A DNA stretch of 64,000 nt from Flammeovirgaceae bacterium UBA7330 (lineage in GTDB: Bacteria > Bacteroidota > Bacteroidia > Cytophagales > Cyclobacteriaceae): contig DKPQ01000005.1 in the NCBI GenBank assembly GCA_002471275.1, forward strand, positions 186,001-250,000. The letters are read 5' to 3'. Numbering within the stretch: the stretch's first letter is position 1; each line of letters starts with the position of its first letter. A program made the position numbers and the translations under genes. The notes below the pieces were generated by a model, which saw nothing but the letters and a program-made list of their open reading frames with translations, was not told where the DNA came from and ran no database searches. Below are positions 19,201-26,396 of this stretch, piece after piece.

Positions 19201-19588
19201 TCTCTACTCGGAACTTGACAATATCAATGACCGGGAATCACTTGCCAAATTCAAATCCACACTAAAAGATCGTTTCGGTACCATCCCTGATAACGTGAAT
19301 AATCTTATTGAATCTGTAGAGCTTCGTTGGCTGGCCAGTAAAATCGGCTTCGAAAAACTCACAATCAAAAATGAGGTGATGCGATGTTATCTTTCAGAGA
19401 AAAAAGATGAAGCATACTTTAAGTCCGACATTTTTGGAGCTGTACTGGCATTTATCCAGCAGCATCCCAAAAACTGTAGTATGCGCGAATATAAAAACAA
19501 GCTCATTATCAGTGTGAAAGAGATAGACGAGGTCAAAAAAGCGATCAAAACATTAAATTCCATGCAGTTGGAGACAACTAATGCATAA
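16229..19588 (+). CDS. mfd: Transcription-repair coupling factor Mfd
   Basis: Mfd removes RNA polymerase stalled at lesions and recruits UvrA. The 1119-residue product has the N-terminal UvrB-like domain (FVYEAGQFAVRGGIIDVFSF), the RNA-polymerase-interacting CarD-like domain (LQPGDYVVHVDYGIGRFVG, about residue 430), helicase domains with Walker A CGDVGFGKTE, DEEQKFGV, TATPIPRT, STNIIESGLDIPNA and QMRGRVGRS, and the TRCF C-terminal domain. Length is normal. The start is GTG at 16229; an out-of-frame ATG lies 11 bases earlier. It stands alone, 140 bp before gldJ, which has its own promoter. Confidence 0.97.
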   Translation: MDLRNLKNTYRESLHVKSAITALSSGNTIAIKGLAGSVDILIVHALFESLEKSHLIVLHDKEEAAYFQNDLKNFLPEQSIYFFPSSYKKPYQFEETENANVLQRAEVLNKINAKEKIVIVSYPDALYEKVINKRSLVENTMKASVGEKLDVDFVTELLIEYGFEKNDFVYEAGQFAVRGGIIDVFSFSDNYPFRLELFGDEIESIRLFDPETQISTKDVTSISLIPNVQDKLIKEERQSFFEFLPEDTITWFKDYRETTDLIEKGFLKAKESFDQIMAISGNTQVVLKPEDLFDSESSFKKLTGFMKKIEFGKRFYLTHDQVIQFEVRPQPTFHKKFDLLASDLLEHQSNYLEKFIASESQKQIDRLESIFQEINPELQFHGIVASLREGFIDNTHELLCYTDHQIFDRYHKVETRERFTKSKSLTLKELKTLQPGDYVVHVDYGIGRFVGMETVEVNDHKQEALRVIYKDDDLLYVSIHSLHKISRYSGKEGEPPNISKLGSPEWENKKKKVKSKIKDIAKDLIQLYAKRKAAPGFAFEQDNYLQAELESSFLYQDTPDQAMATIDVKKDMEQPHPMDRLVCGDVGFGKTEVAIRAAFKAVLNGKQVAVLVPTTILALQHFRTFSERFADFPVTVDYINRFKSTKEINEVKRKIKDGKIDILIGTHRIVNKDIEFKDLGLMIIDEEQKFGVKVKEKLKEMRVNVDALTLTATPIPRTLHFSLLGARDLSIISTAPPNRRGVVTEINEFSDEIIRDAISHEVRRGGQVFFVHNKVSDIEKIANIVLKLVPDASIGIAHGQMDGKQLEKVMLKFINGEHDVLVSTNIIESGLDIPNANTIIINSAHTFGLSDLHQMRGRVGRSNTKAYCYLLTPPVSALSSDARKRLNTLEEFSELGDGFKVAMRDLDIRGAGNLLGSEQSGFINDIGFEMYHKIIDEAVHELKETEFKSLFETESLSEDHLEQMIEDCIIETDLELIIPESYVSNISERLALYSELDNINDRESLAKFKSTLKDRFGTIPDNVNNLIESVELRWLASKIGFEKLTIKNEVMRCYLSEKKDEAYFKSDIFGAVLAFIQQHPKNCSMREYKNKLIISVKEIDEVKKAIKTLNSMQLETTNA

Positions 19589-19644
19589 AATCCCACTTTT
19601 TTCACAATTTTTTTTCATTTTTGACATTAGATAATTGTGTACAA

Positions 19645-19676
19645 TTGATTCAATACTAATATTGTATGTATTTTTG
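19645..19676 (+). promoter_or_regulatory. Promoter of gldJ
   Basis: TTG at 19645-19647 and TATTTTTG at 19669-19676 are separated by 21 bp, fitting the Bacteroidota -33/-7 pattern. Transcription would start near 19683 and leave a leader of about 48 bases before the ATG at 19731. Confidence 0.55.
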
Positions 19677-19730
19677 AATTAATTGTATTTATTAGTATTT
19701 TGTGCGCGTCAAAGTAAATTTAAACAGGTT

Positions 19731-21050
19731 ATGAAAAGATTTGTGAATGCAGCAATGTATCCAACATCCGTGCTATCGGTGTTGGTTTTCCTCGCTTCGT
19801 GTGGGGGTGGTGGCAATCCCACCAGCTCTAACCCGGGCTCGGCGAGTAATGCCACCGGATTGGAATTCAACGAAGAGGGAGGATTTCAAGTAAATGATTT
19901 TAGCGGTCAACCAGAAGGTCCAAACCTCGTATTCATCGAAGGTGGTAGGACTGTAATGGGGACTTTCGAAGAAGATGTTACCCATGCTCACGACAATGTG
20001 GAGCGAACTGTAACGGTAGCATCATTCTATATGGACGAAACTGAAGTATCCAACATCAACTGGTTGGAATATGAGTTTTACATCAAACAGGATTCCGACG
20101 AATATTTCTGGAGAAACAACCTACCTGATACTACCGTTTGGACAAGAGATTTAGCTTTTAATGATCCTTATGTAGATCATTACTATCGTTATCCTGGTTT
20201 CAGATATTTCCCTGTTGTAGGTGTAAACTGGAGACAAGCAGTGAATTACTGTAAATGGAGAACTTCAGTGGTAAACCTGAAGTTAGCAGAAGATGCCGGA
20301 TTGCTTGATCCATTAGCAAGTGGTGATGCGGAATTTGCCGGAGCAGAAGCTACTGCAATAGGTAATGCTTCTCAAAGAATTCCATTAGAATCCGGAGTTG
20401 TACTTCCTGATTACAGACTGCCAACAGAAGCTGAGTGGGAATATGCGGCTCAGGCACTTATCGGTACTCAGTGGTTAGACGAAAACCAAACACACAGAAG
20501 ACTTTATCCATGGGATGGTCACGCATTGAGGAATCCTTACGGTAAAAGCATGGGTTATTTCCTGGCCAACTTCAAAAGAGGACGGGGTGACTATGCAGGT
20601 ATCGCTGGTAAGCTTAATGATGGTGCCATGATCCCTACTTACGTTTATGATTATCCACCTAATGATTTTGGACTTTACAACATGGCCGGAAACGTGAATG
20701 AGTGGGTACAGGACGTTTATCGACCACTTACCTTCCAGGATGTGGCAGATATGAACCCTGTAAGACGTGATGGAAAACTGGATCCAAGAGATACTTATGA
20801 TGCAGGTTGGACATTTATCGGTAATGAAGATTTCTATACCGAAGAAGATTGGGTAGAAACTTCAGGTCTGCAAGGATCTTACAATGTAGACACTCCTCCT
20901 GTGAAAAGAATGAGGGTTTACAAAGGTGGTTCATGGGCTGATGTTGCTTACTGGATGTCACCAGGTACAAGAAGAGCTCTTTTCGAAGATTCTGCTACTG
21001 CGACAATTGGTTTCCGATGCGCCATGATTCGAGCAGGAACAAATTACTAA
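19731..21050 (+). CDS. gldJ: Gliding motility lipoprotein GldJ (formylglycine-generating-enzyme-like)
   Basis: GldJ is an outer-membrane lipoprotein needed for gliding and for stability of the type IX secretion/motility machine in Flavobacterium. The signal peptide MYPTSVLSVLVFLASC ends in a lipobox Cys, followed by a Gly/Ser/Asn spacer. From about residue 70 the protein is a C-type-lectin/FGE-sulfatase (SUMF1) domain: LVFIEGGRTVMGTFEEDV, YMDETEVSN, YRLPTEAEWEYAA, YNMAGNVNEWVQDVYRP and FKGGSW-type end (VYKGGSWADVAYW, TIGFRCAM). MGYFLANFKRGRGDYAG and the context of DAGW distinguish it from GldK. I take the ATG at 19731, because the longer frame from 19683 would put 16 charged and polar residues before the signal peptide and overlaps the probable transcription start. 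Confidence 0.88.
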   Translation: MKRFVNAAMYPTSVLSVLVFLASCGGGGNPTSSNPGSASNATGLEFNEEGGFQVNDFSGQPEGPNLVFIEGGRTVMGTFEEDVTHAHDNVERTVTVASFYMDETEVSNINWLEYEFYIKQDSDEYFWRNNLPDTTVWTRDLAFNDPYVDHYYRYPGFRYFPVVGVNWRQAVNYCKWRTSVVNLKLAEDAGLLDPLASGDAEFAGAEATAIGNASQRIPLESGVVLPDYRLPTEAEWEYAAQALIGTQWLDENQTHRRLYPWDGHALRNPYGKSMGYFLANFKRGRGDYAGIAGKLNDGAMIPTYVYDYPPNDFGLYNMAGNVNEWVQDVYRPLTFQDVADMNPVRRDGKLDPRDTYDAGWTFIGNEDFYTEEDWVETSGLQGSYNVDTPPVKRMRVYKGGSWADVAYWMSPGTRRALFEDSATATIGFRCAMIRAGTNY

Positions 21051-21073
21051 GAAACTGTTTTCACAAATTGAAG

Positions 21074-21102
21074 AACCGGATCGTAACTGATCCGGTTTTT
21101 TT
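21074..21102. terminator. Intrinsic terminator after gldJ
   Basis: A perfect 9-bp stem (AACCGGATC at 21074-21082 and GATCCGGTT at 21089-21097) with a 6-base loop is followed by a T-run. It lies 23 bp after the gldJ stop and abuts the convergent comF end, so it may serve both strands. Confidence 0.9.
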
Positions 21103-21805
21103 ATGACCCTGCGGCCATCGCCACAAGGTAAATCTCATGCACGTCACATTTTGCAATCTGGCTGGCCAGTGAACCCATGGTGGCTCCCGTAGTCAATACA
21201 TCATCTACCAGCATCACCCGTTTGTTGTATAATAGTTCGGGAGAAACAACCTCAAACACATTGCCTACATTTTCCCAACGACTAACCCGTGATTTTTTAG
21301 TCTGTGTGCTCGTATACGTCTTCCTGATCAAAATATCAGTATCTACTTCCACCTCAAGGCTTTCAGACAAACCCAGCGCAATCATTTCACTTTGATTGTA
21401 TCCTCTTTTCTTTAGTTTCCGATGATGCAAAGGCACTGGAAAAATAATATCGGGTCTAAGTTTACCAGTTTTACGAAGATCTTCCCCATAGATTCTGCCT
21501 AACATCAGACCAATATCCATTTCACCACGATATTTGAGGCTATGAATTAGTTTTCGTGCTATTCCATGTTTATTATAGTCAAGGAAACTGGAAACGTGTT
21601 TCACCTTGGGTTCATATGCAAACTTTTGGAATAGTCTGTTTGTTGGATCGAGGTAGTCATTTGTACGCGGAAGGGCTATCTTACATTTGGAACAGATGTA
21701 TTGCTCATTCCTGACAAGTGTAGTATTACAATTGATGCAGACAGCTGGAAATATGTTCAACAGAAAATCATTCCATACCTCTGCGGTGATCCTGAAGAGA
21801 TTCAT
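21101..21805 (-). CDS. ComF family phosphoribosyltransferase-like protein
   Basis: A 234-residue ComF-type protein, linked to DNA uptake and recombination. The N-terminus carries a zinc ribbon with four cysteines (CINCNTTL and CSKCKIALPR), and the C-terminal half is a type I phosphoribosyltransferase fold with the PRPP motif VMLVDDVLTTGATM. PVPLHHRKLKKRGYNQ is the characteristic ComF hood. It is convergent with gldJ and divergent from the gene at 21833, with 27 bp between starts. No competence operon is seen here. Confidence 0.88.
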   Translation of the reverse strand: MNLFRITAEVWNDFLLNIFPAVCINCNTTLVRNEQYICSKCKIALPRTNDYLDPTNRLFQKFAYEPKVKHVSSFLDYNKHGIARKLIHSLKYRGEMDIGLMLGRIYGEDLRKTGKLRPDIIFPVPLHHRKLKKRGYNQSEMIALGLSESLEVEVDTDILIRKTYTSTQTKKSRVSRWENVGNVFEVVSPELLYNKRVMLVDDVLTTGATMGSLASQIAKCDVHEIYLVAMAAGS

Positions 21806-21832
21806 ACTTAAAATTTAATGAATTTCCGTTAA

Positions 21833-22195
21833 ATGGTATATAAAAAAGATATTGACTTAGAAAGGCAGTGGGTTAAACTGATGGGTGTTTTAGATGAAAA
21901 AATCAATAAGCGGCCCAAAGATCTAAATGCTGTGTTATTCCTGATTGGGGTTCAGGAACTTGGCCGGGGAGTTAATAGTTTCTCGAAAGAGGAAAAGCAG
22001 GACCTCATGCACATTGCCATTTGTAAAGTACTTTCTTATGCTGGATTCTATGATTTGGAAGGAATAGATGAAGATGGCTGGCCTCATTGGAAACTCAAGC
22101 GTGAATTACCACATTTTGATCTGTTAGAACAGGAAAAACTTTTAAAAATGCATATCATTGAATATTTTGAAAGGGAACTCGATATCCAAATATGA
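21833..22195 (+). CDS. Conserved hypothetical protein
   Basis: A 120-residue soluble protein (MVYKKDIDLERQWVKLMGVL, then NAVLFLIGVQELGRG and KQDLMHIAICKVLSYAGFYDLEG). I recall no named domain, but it looks like a small all-helical protein kept in Bacteroidota. It starts 27 bp from the divergent comF and ends 32 bp before the DUF4175 gene in the same direction, so it may lead that gene group. Function is unknown. Confidence 0.6.
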   Translation: MVYKKDIDLERQWVKLMGVLDEKINKRPKDLNAVLFLIGVQELGRGVNSFSKEEKQDLMHIAICKVLSYAGFYDLEGIDEDGWPHWKLKRELPHFDLLEQEKLLKMHIIEYFERELDIQI

Positions 22196-22227
22196 TCTTT
22201 AGTTTACATAATACGTATTGATAGAAT

Positions 22228-25200
22228 ATGGCCATTCATGTGATCAAACATAAGATCAGACAGTATAAGAGAAAGTATTACCTCCGACAATTGGTAAAGG
22301 GTGGGCTAATTACGCTATTGTCTTTTATTTCATTGTTCCTCGTGGTCATCTTGCTGGAAAATAGCTTTTGGTTTCCATCCACTATCAGGCTGATCCTACT
22401 TCTTGCTCTGCTACTCATCTTTTTGATTCCTTTGGTCACCCTTGTGATCATGCCGCTGTTGAAGCTCCTTAACATCGGAAAAAATATTTCAGACATTGAC
22501 GCCTCCAGAGACATCGGGAATCATTTTCCTGAGATTAGCGATAAGCTTGTTAACTATCTGCAAATCAGTGAGTTAACATCTAGTGATACCTCTTTGTTAG
22601 CTGCTGCCATTGAGCAGAAGACACGCGAACTCAATGTTTTTCAGTTTCAGCAAGCTGTAGATTTCAGCATACTCAAAAAATACCTGTATGCATTTCTTGT
22701 TTTGATCACTGTAGTATTTCTGCTTTCTTTTATCAATACACCAGCAGTAACGGAGAGCTCCAAAAGGATAATGCTGTATGATCAGCATTTTAAAAAGAAA
22801 GCTCCCTTTGAATTTCTTCTTCAAAATACCGACCTGAATGTCTTTAGAAATGAAAATCTGGAACTGAAACTAAAAGTAACGGGCGAAAGCATTCCGGAGT
22901 CTGTCTATATCCTGACTGAAAACCGGAGAATTAAGCTTGCCAAACTTAACAATGATTCGTTTGGGTTTAAGTTCAACAGTGTAAATAACCCCATGTCATT
23001 TCAGTTTGAAGCTGCTGGCTACCTGTCAGATGAATATAACATCAGGTTACTTGATCGTCCGGAGCTGAGAACATTCTCCATCGATCTGGACTATCCCAGA
23101 TATACCAGGCTGGATGATGAAACAATTGCCAATACAGGCAACTTATTGATTCCCGAAGGAACCAGGATCAAATGGAACCTTAATACCACCAATACTTCAT
23201 CCGCTCATCTCATCATTAATGAAAAAGCCAGCTCTTTTGAAAACAAAACAGATAAAGCCTTCCTGATTGAAAAAGTAGCGCTGTCCGATTTTACCTATAA
23301 CCTACAGCTTAAGAATGAATTTGGATCCAACCGATCTGAGATAGAATATCATGTAAAAGTGGTAAAGGATGAATACCCTCAAATACAAGTTGTATATCTT
23401 CCTGATACTATTTTATACCAATCCATTGAATTGTCGGGTTCACTTCACGATGATTATGGTGTCTCTGCAGTGAGTCTTAGCTATAGAAAAGGATTCAGTG
23501 ATCCTTTCAGGAAGGTGAGGTTGCTCGCCAATATCAATCAGCAGGATCGTAAATTTTATTTTAGCTGGCCAATGGATACGCTGGCCCTGGAAAAATCACA
23601 GACTTTAGAGTTTTACCTAAGTGCATTGGATAATGATGGGATCAATGGTCCCAAAGAAAGCCGAACCCAAAGGTTTTACTTCCAAAAACCGGATGAAAAG
23701 GCGATTGAAAACATGCTTGAGGAAAAATCCAGGAAGTCTGAAGAAAAGCTAGACCAGGCAAAGAGCGAAGTGGAATCCCTGAACGACAAGCTGAAAGAGC
23801 TGGAAGAGCGACTCAAGACAAAGAATAAGATGGAGTGGCAGGAAGAGAAGATGGCTGAGGACATCCTCAAGGATAGGGAAGAGCTGGAAAAATCCATCGA
23901 GGAGTTGAAAGAGCAATTCGATAACCTGAAGAAAAGCCAGGAAGAATTCAAAGAGCAGGATCAGTCGATAAAGGAAAAGTCAGAGCAGCTCCAAAGTCTG
24001 ATGAACGAGCTCTTGGATGAGAAGACGAAGAAGCTATATGACGAGCTCAAAAAGTTATTGGAAGAAAATGCCAACTCTGATCAGGTTCGAAATCAACTGG
24101 AAAAACTGCAGCTAAATGAGAAAAATCTGGAAAACGAATTAGAGCGTGCACTTGAACTTTTCAAACGGCTCAAGTTAGAATCTATGCTTGGAGAAAATAT
24201 CAAAGAGCTGGAGTCACTGGCAGAGAAACAAGAAAAGATCTCTCAAATGGAGAAGGACGAAAATGTGGCTTCTCAGCAGGAAGAGATCAAAGAAAAATTC
24301 CAGGAGCTGGAGGAAAAGATCGAAAAGATGGAGCAGTTGAACCAGGAGATGAAAAACCCGGAACCGCTGCAGGATTTTGAACAGGACGAGCAAGACATCA
24401 AAAAGAATCTGGAGGAGTTGTCAGAGCAGCTTGAACAAAACAGCAAGCCAAACAAAGCAACAAAATCAAAGCAGCAGGAAACCAGTGAGCAAATGAAAAA
24501 TCTTGCTCAGAAAATGTCCGAAATGCAGAGCAATATGGAGATGGACATGATGCAGGAAAACATTGATAATCTTCGAAATATCCTCGATAACCTGGTTAAG
24601 CTTTCCTTCGATCAGGAAGAAATCATTGATGAGTTCAGAAAGGTCAGACAATCAGACCCCAGGTTTATAGAGCTATCACAAGAGCAGCTACAGCTTATAG
24701 ACAATGCTCAGATCATTGAAGACAGTTTATATTCTCTATCTGAGCGTGTTTTTCAGATAAGTGCATTTGTGACCCGTGAAGTAGGGGCTATCAATGAAAA
24801 TCTGGAATCAGCCATGAATGAGCTACGAGAAAGAAACAAAGGAAAAGCCATGAGCCATCAGCAATTTGCCATGACATCGGTAAACAATCTGGCTTTATTA
24901 CTCTCTGATGTTCTCCAGCAAATGCAAAATGCCATGAGCATGGCCTCGGGTAATCCTTCTGAACAGCCTTCATTAAGCGAGCTACAAAAGCAATTGGGTC
25001 AGCAGATTGAGGAATTGAAAAAGAGCGGCAAATCCGGAAGAGAACTTTCAGAAGAATTGGCTCGCATGGCTGCAGAGCAGGAGATGATCCGTCAACAGAT
25101 GAAAGCACTACAAGAAAAACTGAATGGCCAGCCGGATGGAGAAAAGATTGGAAACTCACTCAATGAGATCATAAAAGAGATGGAAGAAAGTGAGTTGGAA

Positions 25201-25482
25201 CTGGTAAATAAGCAGCTTACTCAAAAGCTGATTGAAAGACAGAAAAAGCTTGTGACCAAGATGTTGGAAGCTGAAGAATCTATGCGTGAGCAAAAGATTG
25301 ACCCGGAAAGGGAAGGAGAAACAGCGGATAACTATCAAAGAAAAAATCCGCCGGCATATGAAGAATATCTCAAAGCAAGAGAAAATGAGATAGAATTATT
25401 AAAAACTATACCAATTGAGCTAAATCCATTTTATAAAAAAGAAGTAAACGACTATTTTAGACGCTTGAGTGAAGAGGAATAA
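22228..25482 (+). CDS. DUF4175-like giant membrane-anchored coiled-coil protein
   Basis: A 1084-residue protein. Two N-terminal hydrophobic segments (about 26-50, LITLLSFISLFLVVILL, and 53-78) plus a third near 150-170 anchor it in the membrane. A middle part (about 200-480) of beta-sandwich type follows, and then a very long Glu/Lys/Gln-rich coiled coil (about 490-1060) with heptad-like repeats such as EELEKSIEELKEQFDNLKK. This matches the large DUF4175 proteins of Bacteroidota, found in the same order before the RsbW-like and ybeY genes as I recall. The function is not established; a mechanical or scaffold role at the envelope is likely. It is 2 bp before the next gene. Confidence 0.78.
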   Translation: MAIHVIKHKIRQYKRKYYLRQLVKGGLITLLSFISLFLVVILLENSFWFPSTIRLILLLALLLIFLIPLVTLVIMPLLKLLNIGKNISDIDASRDIGNHFPEISDKLVNYLQISELTSSDTSLLAAAIEQKTRELNVFQFQQAVDFSILKKYLYAFLVLITVVFLLSFINTPAVTESSKRIMLYDQHFKKKAPFEFLLQNTDLNVFRNENLELKLKVTGESIPESVYILTENRRIKLAKLNNDSFGFKFNSVNNPMSFQFEAAGYLSDEYNIRLLDRPELRTFSIDLDYPRYTRLDDETIANTGNLLIPEGTRIKWNLNTTNTSSAHLIINEKASSFENKTDKAFLIEKVALSDFTYNLQLKNEFGSNRSEIEYHVKVVKDEYPQIQVVYLPDTILYQSIELSGSLHDDYGVSAVSLSYRKGFSDPFRKVRLLANINQQDRKFYFSWPMDTLALEKSQTLEFYLSALDNDGINGPKESRTQRFYFQKPDEKAIENMLEEKSRKSEEKLDQAKSEVESLNDKLKELEERLKTKNKMEWQEEKMAEDILKDREELEKSIEELKEQFDNLKKSQEEFKEQDQSIKEKSEQLQSLMNELLDEKTKKLYDELKKLLEENANSDQVRNQLEKLQLNEKNLENELERALELFKRLKLESMLGENIKELESLAEKQEKISQMEKDENVASQQEEIKEKFQELEEKIEKMEQLNQEMKNPEPLQDFEQDEQDIKKNLEELSEQLEQNSKPNKATKSKQQETSEQMKNLAQKMSEMQSNMEMDMMQENIDNLRNILDNLVKLSFDQEEIIDEFRKVRQSDPRFIELSQEQLQLIDNAQIIEDSLYSLSERVFQISAFVTREVGAINENLESAMNELRERNKGKAMSHQQFAMTSVNNLALLLSDVLQQMQNAMSMASGNPSEQPSLSELQKQLGQQIEELKKSGKSGRELSEELARMAAEQEMIRQQMKALQEKLNGQPDGEKIGNSLNEIIKEMEESELELVNKQLTQKLIERQKKLVTKMLEAEESMREQKIDPEREGETADNYQRKNPPAYEEYLKARENEIELLKTIPIELNPFYKKEVNDYFRRLSEEE

Positions 25483-25484
25483 CA

Positions 25485-25886
25485 ATGAACGAGATTCAAA
25501 TTCAAATACCATCTCTATCTGAAAACATCAGGATTATTGAGAGTTTCATCGACAATGCCAAGGAGAAGTATTCTCTGGATGATGACATTTATGGTAACAT
25601 CATGATTGCGGTGACGGAGTCAGTAAATAATGCCATCCTGCATGGCAACCAGAACGATAGCAAAAAGAATGTGACGCTGAGACTGATTCTCGACAATAGT
25701 CACATAAAGTTTATTGTTTCTGACCAGGGTAAAGGATTTGACTACCACAGTTTACCTGATCCTACATCTCCTGAAAACCTGAGCAAACCAGGCGGAAGAG
25801 GAATTTTTCTTATGAAGCATTTATGCGATGAGGTCCATTTCAATGATGATGGCAGACAGGTAGAAATGCTCTTCTATCTTTCCTGA
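25485..25886 (+). CDS. RsbW-like anti-sigma/serine kinase ATPase domain protein
   Basis: A 133-residue single-domain GHKL ATPase of the HATPase_c_2 (RsbW/SpoIIAB) type. The N-box AVTESVNNAILHGN, G1 box DQGKGFDYH and G2 box PGGRGIFLMK are all intact, so ATP binding is likely. In other phyla such proteins phosphorylate anti-sigma antagonists. No sigma or antagonist gene is next to it. It starts 2 bp after the DUF4175 gene and is followed by ybeY after 8 bp, which indicates one operon. Confidence 0.88.
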   Translation: MNEIQIQIPSLSENIRIIESFIDNAKEKYSLDDDIYGNIMIAVTESVNNAILHGNQNDSKKNVTLRLILDNSHIKFIVSDQGKGFDYHSLPDPTSPENLSKPGGRGIFLMKHLCDEVHFNDDGRQVEMLFYLS

Positions 25887-25894
25887 TCACTTGA

Positions 25895-26323
25895 ATGATT
25901 CCGATTTACTTTCAGAATTCAGCCATCGACTTTGATCTTCCTTTTGAGAAAGCAGTATTAAAGGATTGGATAAATAGTGTAATCCTCGAAGAAGACTACA
26001 CGTTAGAGGAGCTTTCTTATGTCTTTACCACAGATGAATCACTCCTGGAGATCAACCAATCCTATCTGAATCACGACACCTTCACCGATATCATCACCTT
26101 TGATTATAGTGAAAAGGCCCGGGTGGTCAATGGAGAAATCATCATCAGTATTGACCGTGTAAAAGAAAATGCCCTGAAATATGAGGTTGAATTTGGTCAT
26201 GAACTTGCTCGCGTAATGATTCATGGAGTCATCCACCTACTGGGATACGACGATAAAACAGCAAATCAAAAAGCAATCATGCGCAAGAAAGAAAACACGT
26301 GTATATCTTTGCTGAAAATTTAA
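25895..26323 (+). CDS. ybeY: rRNA maturation RNase YbeY
   Basis: A single-strand endoribonuclease needed for 16S rRNA 3'-end maturation and ribosome quality control. The 142-residue protein has the family motif in MIHGVIHLLGYDDKT: two metal-binding histidines are kept, while the third (His in E. coli GYDH) is Asp here, a change I recall as usual in Bacteroidota. The N-terminal part (FTTDESLLEINQSYLNHDTFTDIITFDY) is also typical. It is followed directly by two parS-like sites and mnmG. Confidence 0.93.
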   Translation: MIPIYFQNSAIDFDLPFEKAVLKDWINSVILEEDYTLEELSYVFTTDESLLEINQSYLNHDTFTDIITFDYSEKARVVNGEIIISIDRVKENALKYEVEFGHELARVMIHGVIHLLGYDDKTANQKAIMRKKENTCISLLKI

Positions 26324-26339
26324 CGTTCCACGTGGAACA
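26324..26339. promoter_or_regulatory. parS-like ParB-binding site 1
   Basis: CGTTCCACGTGGAACA contains the perfect palindrome GTTCCACGTGGAAC (26325-26338), differing from the general parS consensus TGTTNCACGTGAAACA at two positions. It begins one base after the ybeY stop codon. ParB bound at such sites condenses the origin region and loads SMC. No parAB gene is seen in the window. Confidence 0.75.
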
Positions 26340-26371
26340 ATTCAAAGCTCAAAGGGGTTCTTTGGGTCTGA

Positions 26372-26387
26372 TGTTCCACGTGAAACA
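26372..26387. promoter_or_regulatory. parS-like ParB-binding site 2
   Basis: TGTTCCACGTGAAACA is an exact match to the parS consensus TGTTNCACGTGAAACA. Its centre is 48 bp from that of site 1 and it ends 9 bp before the mnmG start codon. Confidence 0.85.
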
Positions 26388-26396
26388 TCTCTGCAT

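Noticed and set aside
22278..25338. Many minus-strand Ser/Phe-rich frames across the coiled-coil gene
   Set aside because: They are antisense readings of the Glu/Lys-rich coiled coil.
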